Shown in pieces: positions 1-8,004 of a DNA stretch of 35,101 bases. Within the stretch, counting starts at the first letter, position 1, and each line of letters opens with the position of its first letter. The DNA comes from Mesorhizobium sp. Root552 (GTDB lineage Bacteria; Pseudomonadota; Alphaproteobacteria; Rhizobiales; Rhizobiaceae), in contig NZ_LMFV01000006.1 in NCBI RefSeq assembly GCF_001427285.1, forward strand, positions 2,031 through 37,131. The letters run 5' to 3'. Made by a program: the position numbers and the translations under genes. The notes beneath the pieces are model-generated. The model ran no database searches, was not told where the DNA came from, and worked only from the letters and a program-made list of their open reading frames with translations.

Positions 1-102
1 ATGGACGCGAGAGGGGGAGGTACTTCGGCGTCCAAGCGAAAGGACCTCTCCCCTCTCCACTCCGGGTAGGGACCGGAGCATTCCCGTTTCCGGGAACTCA
101 AA

Positions 103-234
103 TCACGCTTTGTTCTCAAAAAGCTGACAGGAAACAGACTCCCAATGCAAGCCCGCGAGGCCAGTATCGGCGTGAAGATCGGGTATTTGGGGATAACGGG
201 CACAACTCCCGGCTGATATTGCAATGCGATTCAT
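103..234 (-). CDS. Small ORF coupled to the 28-aa membrane peptide (43 aa, unknown)
   Basis: I do not recognise this protein. Its ATG overlaps the stop of the preceding 28-aa membrane peptide gene as ATGA (231-234), the coupling used throughout this phage, which is the main reason to call it. The peptide starts MNRIAISAGSCARYPQIPDL and has two Cys. The SxAGSC stretch is only loosely lipobox-like and the N-terminus is too short and too polar for a clear lipoprotein signal, so an outer-membrane spanin (Rz1-like) is only a guess from position in the lysis region. It could be non-coding; coding statistics on 43 codons are weak. Confidence 0.35.
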   Translation of the reverse strand: MNRIAISAGSCARYPQIPDLHADTGLAGLHWESVSCQLFENKA

Positions 235-317
235 ATCGCCAACCACCACCAGAACAGTGCAGCCAAGGCAGCCACGGTGAACAATCCGCCAGCAACGGCG
301 ATGAGCGCGGTTTTCAT
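231..317 (-). CDS. Tiny single-pass membrane peptide in the lysis region (28 aa)
   Basis: The 28-residue product MKTALIAVAGGLFTVAALAA... is one hydrophobic segment ending in FWWWLAI, with only Lys2 charged, so it should insert in the inner membrane. I chose the inner ATG at 317 over a longer upstream frame because an AGGTG ribosome-binding site sits 7 nt before it and the upstream residues look non-coding. It lies downstream of the holin and lysozyme genes and is coupled by ATGA to the 43-aa ORF. A role in lysis (second holin, antiholin or spanin partner) is inferred from location only. Confidence 0.5.
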   Translation of the reverse strand: MKTALIAVAGGLFTVAALAALFWWWLAI

Positions 318-346
318 GGAACACCTGCCAGGCAAAAAGATTTTAT

Positions 347-391
347 TTGTCAGAGGTTTATGGTATAAAAAGTGAGCGCGCCGAAGGGGTT
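347..391. repeat. Copy A of a ~45-bp element in a divergent intergenic region
   Basis: Contains TTGTCAGAGGT (347-357) and AGCGCGCC-N-AAGGG (375-388). The same two blocks recur at 1690-1729 with spacing that differs by one base. It lies between the leftward 28-aa membrane gene and the rightward HNH-AP2 gene. On the minus strand it ends about 30 nt before the 28-aa start codon. Probably a shared promoter or regulator site for lysis genes or cargo genes; function inferred. Confidence 0.5.
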
Positions 392-439
392 GCAGCCCGA
401 CGACGCGCTCTAACCAAGCCAACCTGATGAGAGGTCGAA

Positions 440-1006
440 ATGGCTGAACTAACTTATGATCATGTATCTGAGGTTCTCAACTACAATCCCAAAACCGGTA
501 AGTTTCGTTGGAAGATTCGATCTGAGCGGTTTTTCAAGTCTGGCGCTGCCGGAGGGCAACTCGCGGCAGCGTTCCGATGGAACAAGATGTATGCAGGCAC
601 GGAGGCGCTTAACTGCCCCGGCACGCAAGGATACCTGTCTGGGGCAATCTTTGGGCAGTCGGTCAAGGCGCACAGAGTTGCGTGGCTGTTGGCGACGGGC
701 GAATGGCCATCCGGCGATATAGATCATCTCAACGGCGATCCGGCAGATAATAGAATCTGCAATCTTCGAGACGGGACAACATCTGACAATATGAAGAACC
801 AGCGCCGCTACAAAAACAACAGAAGCGGCCATGTTGGCGTGTCTTTTAGAGGCCGCAACAGCCGTTGGGCCGCCTACATCGACCTTGACGGCACTCGCAG
901 AAATCTTGGCGAATTCAGGACATTGGAAGATGCGATAGCCGCTAGAGAGAAGGCCAGCGCAGAATTGGGTTTCTCTCCCCGTCACGGCATGTCAGATGCC
1001 GCTTAG
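440..1006 (+). CDS. HNH endonuclease with AP2 DNA-binding domain
   Basis: A 188-aa free-standing homing-type nuclease. The HNH_3-like part (about residues 75-120) carries KAHRVAWLLATGEWP, then DIDHLNGDPADNR, the metal-binding His/Asn core. The C-terminal part (about 129-175) is an AP2/ERF-like domain (GHVGVSFRGRNSRW...), which these nucleases use to bind DNA. The start has an AGAGG site 6 nt upstream. It reads against the late operon and its end overlaps the lysozyme end by 15 bp, so it looks like an inserted selfish or moron gene. It would cut intron- or cargo-less related phage DNA; the target is unknown. Confidence 0.88.
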   Translation: MAELTYDHVSEVLNYNPKTGKFRWKIRSERFFKSGAAGGQLAAAFRWNKMYAGTEALNCPGTQGYLSGAIFGQSVKAHRVAWLLATGEWPSGDIDHLNGDPADNRICNLRDGTTSDNMKNQRRYKNNRSGHVGVSFRGRNSRWAAYIDLDGTRRNLGEFRTLEDAIAAREKASAELGFSPRHGMSDAA

Positions 1007-1453
1007 GCAAAGCGCGCGTTCTTTCTGACGGCGTTTTGTCAGCCCCGGCAAACGTATTCCTGCCGCCTTATCCCACATCAGAAGGGCGTCACAAGCGCCA
1101 TTCAAGTCGCCTTGGTTGGCGCGCTTCGCCATCGAAGATTTGCAGAAAGCGGCGGTGCCAATATTATACGACGCCGAGAGAAACGCGGTGTACGCGCCGT
1201 CTGGTATTCTGTCCGGGCGGACAAGGCACTTTCTCATGCCGGTTTCAAATTCCACCAGCCTGTCAGCCAACATCGCCTTGCATTCGGCGGTGGTCTTGTA
1301 GTCTCCCATCTTCACGCCGCGCGTTTCCCCGAAGCATAAAGTTGGAATCCCCACTGGATCTCTATAGGCGTAGTTTCGAAGCCCTTCGAAGCCGCCAACG
1401 AGCGCCACGGCAGCCGCCGCGAGGGCGGTGTTGCGCTTGAGCCTACTCGTCAT
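992..1453 (-). CDS. Phage lysozyme (GH24), probable SAR endolysin
   Basis: A 153-aa muramidase of the T4/P21 type (glycoside hydrolase 24), which cleaves the MurNAc-GlcNAc bond of peptidoglycan. Catalytic triad visible as Glu23, Asp32 and Thr38 with the E-9-D-6-T spacing of phage 21 R. The N-terminus (MTSRLKRNTALAAAAVALVG) has a basic end followed by a weakly hydrophobic, Ala/Gly-rich segment directly abutting the active-site Glu, as in signal-anchor-release endolysins held inactive in the membrane. Export would then be Sec-mediated and holin-independent for transit. Its start overlaps the end of the holin-like gene by 11 bp, a classic lysis cassette. Family call is firm; the SAR mechanism is inferred. 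Confidence 0.9.
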   Translation of the reverse strand: MTSRLKRNTALAAAAVALVGGFEGLRNYAYRDPVGIPTLCFGETRGVKMGDYKTTAECKAMLADRLVEFETGMRKCLVRPDRIPDGAYTAFLSASYNIGTAAFCKSSMAKRANQGDLNGACDALLMWDKAAGIRLPGLTKRRQKERALCLSGI

Positions 1454-1673
1454 GGCCGCCTCCTGAAACGCGGTCCTGTGCCACCAGCCTCGCTATGAAG
1501 GCCATGCAGACGCACAGGCCGGAAAGAACGGCGAACGTCGTGGGTGGTACGGGCAGGATGCCATCCAGAAGCGGCAAGGCCACTTCCAGCCCGGACAGGA
1601 TGCCGGCAAGGAGCAGAAAGCGAATGCTGTACGCATGGCAAAGCACCCGCTTCCAGTTGGAAACGAGACGCAT
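1443..1673 (-). CDS. Holin-like small membrane protein
   Basis: 76 aa with two likely transmembrane helices, about residues 18-36 (IRFLLLAGILSGLEVALPLL) and 44-66 (TTFAVLSGLCVCMAFIARLV), a basic N-terminus and a charged C-terminus, which fits a class II holin or a pinholin-type protein. An AGGAG site lies 7 nt before the ATG. It overlaps the lysozyme start by 11 bp, so the two are translated as a pair. With a SAR endolysin it would depolarise the membrane rather than pass the enzyme. I recognise the general type from rhizobial phages but cannot name a tested homologue. Confidence 0.75.
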   Translation of the reverse strand: MRLVSNWKRVLCHAYSIRFLLLAGILSGLEVALPLLDGILPVPPTTFAVLSGLCVCMAFIARLVAQDRVSGGGHDE

Positions 1674-1689
1674 GGTTGGCTCCTTGTTG

Positions 1690-1732
1690 TTGTCAGAGGT
1701 CGTTGCGTGGCGTATCAGCGCGCCAAGGGTTT
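1690..1732. repeat. Copy B of the ~45-bp lysis-region element
   Basis: TTGTCAGAGGT (1690-1700) and AGCGCGCC followed by AAGGG (1717-1729) repeat the element at 347-391, here without the single base between the two right-hand blocks. It lies between the leftward holin and the rightward methyltransferase, ending about 17 nt upstream of the holin start on the minus strand. Same divergent context as copy A, which argues for a regulatory role. Confidence 0.5.
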
Positions 1733-1750
1733 ATTTGTGGGGAACAACGA

Positions 1751-2467
1751 GTGGGCAAGATCAGCAAGGAACTTCGCAGGTTTTACTTCCGCTTGATGAA
1801 CACGCTCCATGCTCCCTACGTGTCGAGCAACACCGATTCCGACCCATTCTATGCACTGACTTCGAAGGTGACCGACCTCATCAATGGGTTGGACCGCCCC
1901 AAGATTCTCGAAGTTGGCTCCCGTAATGTGACCGGCGATCTGAAGCGCGGATGGTTCCCGAATGCTGGCGAATATGTCGGGATGGACATCCTGGCCGGTG
2001 AAAACGTCGATATCGTTGGCGATGCACATCGCCTATCCGAGTACGTTCCGGCAAACCATTTCGACGTCGTCTACTCAGCCTCTGTCTTCGAGCACCTGCT
2101 TATCCCTTGGAAAGCCGCTCTCGAAATCAATCGTGTCCTGAAGGTCGGCGGCTACGTCTTCACCGCAACGCATCCGATGTGGCCCGAACATGAAATGCCG
2201 TGGGACTTCTGGCGTTTCCCGAAGACCGGCTTCCATTCGCTGTTCAATGAGTTCACCGGCTTCGAACTGATCGAAGTGGCCGAGGGTGTGCCGTGCAAAG
2301 TCTACAGCCTGACAAACTCTCCTCCCGCGAAGCGCCTTCACAAGCACGTCGTCAATGGTGGCGTTGCCTGCTTGGCCCGCAAGATCGGCCCCTATCGCGA
2401 AGACCTCTTGAAATGGGACATTTCCGCGACTGATGTTCTGGAAACGATGTATCCACCGAAGGACTAG
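1751..2467 (+). CDS. Class I SAM-dependent methyltransferase (Methyltransf_11 type)
   Basis: 238 aa from the GTG at 1751. Motif I is KILEVGSRNVTGDL, followed by YVGMDI (acidic residue contacting the ribose of SAM), then DVVYSASVFEHL and a KVGGYVF strand, the usual order of a Rossmann methyltransferase. I prefer this GTG, which has GGGGA about 8 nt upstream, to a far upstream ATG whose extra residues overlap the holin gene and read as non-coding; ATG 1796 is another option but lacks a good site. It runs against the late operon and its stop directly abuts the stop of the fibre-associated gene. The substrate cannot be read from sequence; sugar, surface or small-molecule targets are more usual than DNA for this subfamily. 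Probable moron. Confidence 0.75.
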   Translation: MGKISKELRRFYFRLMNTLHAPYVSSNTDSDPFYALTSKVTDLINGLDRPKILEVGSRNVTGDLKRGWFPNAGEYVGMDILAGENVDIVGDAHRLSEYVPANHFDVVYSASVFEHLLIPWKAALEINRVLKVGGYVFTATHPMWPEHEMPWDFWRFPKTGFHSLFNEFTGFELIEVAEGVPCKVYSLTNSPPAKRLHKHVVNGGVACLARKIGPYREDLLKWDISATDVLETMYPPKD

Positions 2468-2944
2468 TTAAGGCGCTAGGATCACCGCTGGGTCGAGCCC
2501 GATCGCCGTTACCAGCAACATGGCGTCAGGATCGTCGCAGTAGACAACGGGGCGGTCAGGCGCGAACCACCGCGCAAAATACACGGCATTCGACGTGAGC
2601 GCGGCATAGGCATCATCCATCTTGCCTGCGTCGATTATCCTGGCTTGTACGGTCGATTTCAGCACCGTCTGGCGAACAGGCTCGGGATCGACATGGACCC
2701 ATTCCCCGTCTTGCAAGTCGTAATCAGCGCCGGGCTTCAGCGGCACTTCCACGGTGCCTTCGGGGTAGCTTGCAAGCAATTCGGCGTACTGTGTGGTTTC
2801 GTGCGTCACGGCTGGGATGACGACTTCCTCACCACCTTCACCGATCTCTATGCGCTCCGGCTCGTCAATGACGGTATAGGGCGTCTTGCTGACATCGATC
2901 GCCTGCCAATAGCCACGATCCGGGTGGAAGAATCCGATTTCCAT
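2468..2944 (-). CDS. Tail-fibre-associated protein, possible fibre assembly chaperone
   Basis: 158 aa, last gene of the tail operon, starting in TAATG overlap with the end of the fibre gene. The N-terminus (MEIGFFHPDRGYWQAIDVSK) and the central GADYDLQDGEWVHVDP stretch resemble small proteins encoded right after phage fibres, which act as fibre assembly chaperones or caps (Tfa-like). The ORF is open further upstream, but those residues overlap the fibre gene and read as non-coding, so I start at 2944. The role is inferred from position and the weak pattern. Confidence 0.55.
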   Translation of the reverse strand: MEIGFFHPDRGYWQAIDVSKTPYTVIDEPERIEIGEGGEEVVIPAVTHETTQYAELLASYPEGTVEVPLKPGADYDLQDGEWVHVDPEPVRQTVLKSTVQARIIDAGKMDDAYAALTSNAVYFARWFAPDRPVVYCDDPDAMLLVTAIGLDPAVILAP

Positions 2945-3927
2945 TAGCGAAGCTCCTGCGAGATCGACCCTGATACTATGACCTTGTAGTAGTGGCCGGG
3001 AGGTACAACGAAAGAGAAACTGAGCGCTTCGGCCGTTCCGCCCGACATGGCATCTACCCAGGTAGAATTGTCTGTTGAGACCTGCGCCTTCGCGGAGGCG
3101 CTCACCCCAAGGCGCCCATAACAAACAATAGGTTTTCCGGTAGTGTTTTGATAGGAAGTGCCAAGTGTTCTTGAAACGGCTTGATGGGTCTGCCCAATCC
3201 CTAAGTCCTGCCCGTCGATATATTGCTTGGTCCCGGCATGGAGATTGCTGGACGGATCGCCATCGAGCGTGATCTTGCCCGTCATCGTGCCGCCCGAACG
3301 CTGCAACGCACCCGTTATCCGGCTGTCATTACCCGCTGCCGCGGAGTCGACCGTCGTGCCGAGCGTAATCGGCAGGCTCGTCAGCACCCATGCGCCGGCT
3401 GCACTGTTGGCAGCGCTGTCATAGTTGACCATATAGCGGCCACCGGCACGAAGATCGCCCGAAGCAAGGGCAACGTCCGCACCACCGATGATCTTGCGGA
3501 TGGCCTTGGCGCCAACACCCGAGATGTTCAGCGTCGCCGCGCCGGAGTTATTCGATGCGGCTTCGAACGTTACCACGTCCTGATCGGCATAGGCCGCCAT
3601 CGCCACGGCAGGGGTAATGGTCAGCGCGTTGGCGGAACCGCCGGCAAGCGGGAACTTCAGGCGCGACGTGATGCCAGCCGGGACGGCGACGTTGGCGGTG
3701 ACATCGATCTCCAGCAGCGGTATCCACGTCGTTCCGTCATAGACCTTGTAAATCCAGATCGGGTCGAGACTGTCATCGAGCCACGTCATGCCGGTGGCCT
3801 TATAGGATGGCTCGGCGCTGCCCTTATGGTTGGAATGCAGGGCATTGCGCCAGCTATTCAGGTCCGTCGCCAGCGCCGATCCGCTCTTGGTCGCCGCGTT
3901 GATCGTGCCAAAATCTGATTGGCTCAT
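2944..3927 (-). CDS. Tail fibre protein
   Basis: 327 aa. The sequence is typical of a trimeric fibre: Ala/Ser/Gly/Thr-rich beta repeats, a GTTVDSAAAGNDSRI block (about 190-205) and GGTMTGKITLDGDPSSNLHA (about 213-232), a motif common before fibre tips. The N-terminus (MSQSDFGTINAATKSGSALA) is likely the attachment part that docks to the tail tip; the C-terminus (from about 250) is probably the receptor-binding end. The start overlaps the end of the gpJ-like gene as ATGA. Receptor unknown. Confidence 0.8.
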   Translation of the reverse strand: MSQSDFGTINAATKSGSALATDLNSWRNALHSNHKGSAEPSYKATGMTWLDDSLDPIWIYKVYDGTTWIPLLEIDVTANVAVPAGITSRLKFPLAGGSANALTITPAVAMAAYADQDVVTFEAASNNSGAATLNISGVGAKAIRKIIGGADVALASGDLRAGGRYMVNYDSAANSAAGAWVLTSLPITLGTTVDSAAAGNDSRITGALQRSGGTMTGKITLDGDPSSNLHAGTKQYIDGQDLGIGQTHQAVSRTLGTSYQNTTGKPIVCYGRLGVSASAKAQVSTDNSTWVDAMSGGTAEALSFSFVVPPGHYYKVIVSGSISQELR

Positions 3928-6900
3928 TGAAGCATTCTCCCGTACCCTTTAGCGACGTAGTCGATTGTGCGTTGAACAGGGGTTCCCCCTGCGTCGAAGA
4001 ATTGGATGCGGAAGCCGTCGGCACCCTTCGATGTGATCGTCTTGCGGTCACCCGTGGCGAGGTCCTGGTCGGCGGTGGCGATGCCGTGCAGCGAGCGGAA
4101 CGGCGGGATGAAGTCGATATCGAGTCCGACAGCGGGCACCACGATATCCTCCTGCGCGATGACACGATCCGGCATGTCGATCTGGACGCGCAGCATGCGA
4201 ACGGCCGGCGTGATCATGCTGTAGAAGTCGGGATCGACGCCCGTCGAGCGACCCTCCAGCAAGACACGGAACTCGAAGGCCCGAGCGGTGACATCGCCCA
4301 CGATGAACGGACGCCATTCGCTCCAGTCATCCAGCGCCGGGTTGACCAGCGTTGTCCGGAACTCAAGCGAGACCTCCCAATCGTCGGGTGAGGAATCGTC
4401 CATCACGGCGACATCGGCGAGCGTCACCCAACTGCTCATGACGTTGCCGAGGTTTTCGCCGGTTGCGTCGATCACCGCCGTCAGGCGGCTGGTGAAGACC
4501 TCGCCGAGGTCAAGATTGTTGTCGAAGTAGTAGGAACCCGAAACGGCCATTCCAACGCTGTCGGCGTCACCATCGCCGGCATAGAGGCTGACGACATCGG
4601 CAAGCGTTTCCCACTTCGCCATGACGTTGTTGGAAAGCAGTCGCAGGATGTCGTTCTCAGCGGCGACATCGATGCGGGTGCCTGCGAATGACGGGTCTTC
4701 GGTCAGAAGCTCGACCACGTTCATGCCGGCCAGTTCGGCGATATCGGTGCCGACCGCCGCCGGGTTTTCGCTCTTCAGCCCGGTCGAATAGACAGCCTTG
4801 ATCAGGTATGTGCCGATCATCGTCGGCACCTGCACGCTGGTCCCGGACACGGGCGGCACCAACACGACAGCCGAGTTCCATTCCAGCGACAGCCCGCCCG
4901 TCGGCACGAAGCGGATTTCGTAGGTCAGCGCCGGGCCAAGGATGGCGGACCAGCTCAGCGTCGAGATATCGCCAAGCGTCGAAATCCTGAAGTTCTTCAC
5001 GTCAGGCGGCGGGTTGAGGATGGAATCGACTGCGAAGCTTGCCGAGACGATCCACCGGGAGACATCGCCATTCCGGAACCGCGTCCTGATCCGGAACGAA
5101 TAGGTGCCAGGATCAAGACCGCGAACGACGCCAGTCGTCATCGGCGCAAGAACGATCTGCCCCGGCTTCCAGCGCTGCGCCGGATCGGCGTTGTCCCGAA
5201 ACTCGATCTCGTAGGCTTCGATCTGCCCCAGCGTCGGCGGCGTCCAGTAGAGGTAGACCGCCGCGTAAGTGATCGGCCCTTCCTGATAGACATCCTCGAC
5301 GAGGCCAAGCCCGCTCGGCGGCTGGGCATAGGGATCGAACGGCACCGAAATCAGGCTGTCGAATGCCGGGATCGGCCCGGTGTCGGCCTGGTTGATTGCG
5401 GGAGCATCGTCGACAACGGTCACCCGTGCCGTCAATTCGTCCTGCGGCTCGATGGACAGGATGCGGTAGACGCCGGTTTCGCGTCCAGCCTCGCCGAAGG
5501 TGAACAGGTCGCCGGCTTCGGGCATCGTGCCGCTGCCATCGAATACAATGGTAGCCGTTTCACCGGCAGCGGTGATGACCGTTCGCAACGCAATGGACCC
5601 GTCCGCCTTGCGGAAGCGCACCGAATAGAGCTTGTCGCCTTCCATGAAGACCGGTTCATCGACCACAATCGACTGAGTTCCAGCGTTGGCGGACTTGACC
5701 CTGCCACTGACCAGCCCGACCAACATGACGTCATGGGCAACGCGCACCCTGTCCGCTCGGGTGCAGACCAGATGTTCGAAGTCGGCGAAGAACGTATAAG
5801 TCTCAGGCCGGAGCCGGAGCTGCGCGATATGGTAGCGGCCATGCTTCCAGATCAGGTCCGGGTTCGTGACCCCCGGAAAGTTGATGCCCTCGAAACGGGT
5901 GGCGTTTTCCGCGGTGTAGCCGTCGTCGTAGACGATCCGCTCATCCTCGCGCCATTCCCGCTTTTCGTTGACAAAGCGAACCCGCCAGGCGTGCGGCAGT
6001 TCGCGGAACTCATGTTGTGCCTCAAAGCCCCACGAATTGCGCGGCGTGAACATCTGGACGATGGGGGTGTCTTCTTCGTCCCAAACGACCGACCACTTGC
6101 CATCTTTGAAGATGAGTACGGCGCGGCCGGCGGCGCAAATTTCAGCAACGACATCATAGACCGATGCTGCCGTGACGCGCGGCATGTCGTAGGTCCAGCC
6201 CTTCATCACACAGAAGTCATGCCAGTCCTGAAGAGCGACGATATCAAGCCCTGCGTCGGCGACGGGACGGGCGTTTGCCGCTCCCTGAAGGACGTGGCGC
6301 ACAAGATCGGCAGGATTGCGCGATGGCTGGTCATCAACCCATGTCGTGCCGTTCCAAGACTTCACCAACGAGGTGACGATGCCGTTCAGTGTATCCAGCG
6401 AGCCGTTGAGCTGCGATGTCGCCTTGATCTTGATCGCCGAGATGCACAGCGGCTTGTCGAAGGTCAGTGGCTCCCCGACGCGGAAACCGCGCAAGGCCGT
6501 CCAGTAGCCGTCTTCGGAGATGGTGAAATCCTCGCCCTCGTATTCGGCTTGGGCGCGGGAAATCTCGACTTCATATTGGCCGGCGGCGACGGTAATGGCC
6601 TGTGTGAAGCGGCGGGTATCCTGCGTCTGGTCGCGGCAGATCAACTGCGGCAGATCAATCCACGTCGTATCCCCGAACAACCTGTAGCGGATATAGAAAC
6701 CGACCGCCCAAGGGCCTTTCTTGCCCTTGTCGTTGATCAGGACGATACCGCTGGGGAACACGATATCCATGGTGATGTAAGTGACGTTTTCAGCCGTGGT
6801 GCGGCGCTGCCAACCGGCGGAATGCTCAAGCTTGATGTTCAGCGGTTCCTCAACGACCTGCTTCGGATAAAGCGTGGTCGGTGGATCGTCGGGGAAGCCC

Positions 6901-7601
6901 TGCCGGGTTTCGATCTCGACCTCGTCGTAGGACGAAAGCAACGTTTCGCCGATCTTGATGTCTTCGACCTGAAGCGGGCCATAGCCCCATACGAACAGCA
7001 GCCGGAGATACTGGTCGTCGCCGATGGTTTCGGTGTATGGCAGCGCGCCATAGAACGGGCTGATGCGATGCCGGCCAAGAATGACCGGGATCGGTTCGAA
7101 CGGTGCGGCCTGATTGCGGGCCGTCGCAAGCGAATAGCTTTCCTTCGGCTTTTCGAGCTTCTGCGGCTTCGGCGCGAACAGGAGGTTCAGCAGCAGTTTG
7201 GCACCGAACGATATCGCCGACATAACCAGCTTGCCGAGGAACCCTGAGAACAGCCCGCCAAGACTTGAAAACGCTGCCGTCAAAGCACCGAACAGGGGCG
7301 CGAGGAAGCCCTGCACGGTCGGGCGCAGCGCAACCGTGGTTCCTGGCTTCGGGCGAACCTTCGACCAAAGCTTGCTCTCGATTGGATGGCCGTCGAGATG
7401 GAGCCTGAAGTCTTTCGGCAGCGCCTTGCAGCCCGGCAAGGTGATGACGAGGTCGACAACCTCGGCAAGCGTGGAACCGGCCGGCACATGAAGTTCCGTC
7501 CTTGATTCCCGCAGCGGATGGAGCGCGACGACGACGCGCACGTCATCGCGCCGCGTCAGCACCTCACCTTCAAGAATGACGGGAGCGGGAAGTGTGGTCA
7601 T
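3924..7601 (-). CDS. Tail tip/host specificity protein, gpJ-like
   Basis: 1225 aa. This is the central tip protein of lambda-like tails: an N-terminal region with a small ubiquitin-like part (MTTLPAPVILEGEVLTRRDD), a Gly/Ala/Leu-rich hydrophobic stretch (about 100-140), then the conserved body with VEDIKIGETLLSSYDEVEIE, and beyond it fibronectin-III-like segments (for example YAAVYLYWTPPTLGQIEAYE, about 780-890). It ends the tail tube, triggers DNA ejection and carries the fibre. The start at 7601 overlaps the NlpC/P60 stop as ATGA; a longer upstream frame was rejected because it overlaps that gene out of frame. Confidence 0.88.
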   Translation of the reverse strand: MTTLPAPVILEGEVLTRRDDVRVVVALHPLRESRTELHVPAGSTLAEVVDLVITLPGCKALPKDFRLHLDGHPIESKLWSKVRPKPGTTVALRPTVQGFLAPLFGALTAAFSSLGGLFSGFLGKLVMSAISFGAKLLLNLLFAPKPQKLEKPKESYSLATARNQAAPFEPIPVILGRHRISPFYGALPYTETIGDDQYLRLLFVWGYGPLQVEDIKIGETLLSSYDEVEIETRQGFPDDPPTTLYPKQVVEEPLNIKLEHSAGWQRRTTAENVTYITMDIVFPSGIVLINDKGKKGPWAVGFYIRYRLFGDTTWIDLPQLICRDQTQDTRRFTQAITVAAGQYEVEISRAQAEYEGEDFTISEDGYWTALRGFRVGEPLTFDKPLCISAIKIKATSQLNGSLDTLNGIVTSLVKSWNGTTWVDDQPSRNPADLVRHVLQGAANARPVADAGLDIVALQDWHDFCVMKGWTYDMPRVTAASVYDVVAEICAAGRAVLIFKDGKWSVVWDEEDTPIVQMFTPRNSWGFEAQHEFRELPHAWRVRFVNEKREWREDERIVYDDGYTAENATRFEGINFPGVTNPDLIWKHGRYHIAQLRLRPETYTFFADFEHLVCTRADRVRVAHDVMLVGLVSGRVKSANAGTQSIVVDEPVFMEGDKLYSVRFRKADGSIALRTVITAAGETATIVFDGSGTMPEAGDLFTFGEAGRETGVYRILSIEPQDELTARVTVVDDAPAINQADTGPIPAFDSLISVPFDPYAQPPSGLGLVEDVYQEGPITYAAVYLYWTPPTLGQIEAYEIEFRDNADPAQRWKPGQIVLAPMTTGVVRGLDPGTYSFRIRTRFRNGDVSRWIVSASFAVDSILNPPPDVKNFRISTLGDISTLSWSAILGPALTYEIRFVPTGGLSLEWNSAVVLVPPVSGTSVQVPTMIGTYLIKAVYSTGLKSENPAAVGTDIAELAGMNVVELLTEDPSFAGTRIDVAAENDILRLLSNNVMAKWETLADVVSLYAGDGDADSVGMAVSGSYYFDNNLDLGEVFTSRLTAVIDATGENLGNVMSSWVTLADVAVMDDSSPDDWEVSLEFRTTLVNPALDDWSEWRPFIVGDVTARAFEFRVLLEGRSTGVDPDFYSMITPAVRMLRVQIDMPDRVIAQEDIVVPAVGLDIDFIPPFRSLHGIATADQDLATGDRKTITSKGADGFRIQFFDAGGTPVQRTIDYVAKGYGRMLQ

Positions 7602-7999
7602 GCCATCTTCTCGTGACGGAAAAAACCAAGCACGCGGCGACGCAGCCGCATGGAATGATAGCCTTCGATCAGGGAGCCGGCCCCACGCTCGATATGGAGA
7701 ACGAGGCCTTTGCAGACGACGACGCCGATATGGCGCGGCATGCCAGCCAGGGACATCAGCAGCGCATCGCCGGGGCGTTCCTCGCCGGCCGGGACTTCTG
7801 TCCATTCGCTGCGGTGCCCGTTGATGAGACCGGCCACGGCTTCACCGTCGGCGGCGGTCTGGTAGTCGTCACGAAAGCTCGGCAGGACGATGCCGAAGCG
7901 CTCGGCGTAGACCATCGCCAGCAAGCCCCAGCAATCCGTGCCTTCGCGGTCCCGGCCCCGATCCAGCCAAGGCAGGCCTACATACTCGTCGAATGTCAT
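7598..7999 (-). CDS. NlpC/P60 family tail peptidase (gpK-like)
   Basis: 133 aa. Catalytic Cys is in GTDCWGLLAMVY (Cys23), with His in GMPRHIGVVV and a following LHIERG, the order of NlpC/P60 cysteine peptidases. In lambda-like tails this protein sits with the tip complex and cleaves peptide stems of peptidoglycan during DNA entry or is needed for tip assembly. It sits between the DUF1833 and gpJ-like genes, as expected, and shares an ATGA overlap with the latter. Confidence 0.88.
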   Translation of the reverse strand: MTFDEYVGLPWLDRGRDREGTDCWGLLAMVYAERFGIVLPSFRDDYQTAADGEAVAGLINGHRSEWTEVPAGEERPGDALLMSLAGMPRHIGVVVCKGLVLHIERGAGSLIEGYHSMRLRRRVLGFFRHEKMA

Positions 8000-8004
8000 G
8001 ATCG

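Noticed and set aside
144..215. 23-codon rightward frame near the window start
   Set aside because: No ribosome site, overlaps the ATGA-coupled 43-aa frame on the other strand, no recognisable product.
1544..1750. N-terminal extension of the methyltransferase from ATG 1544
   Set aside because: It lies antisense to the holin gene, is rich in Cys/Arg without fold-like pattern, and the GTG at 1751 has a better ribosome site.
5733..7247. 504-aa rightward ORF within the gpJ-like gene
   Set aside because: Antisense shadow of a GC-rich coding region; composition is Arg/Gly/Asp-rich and no start signal is present.
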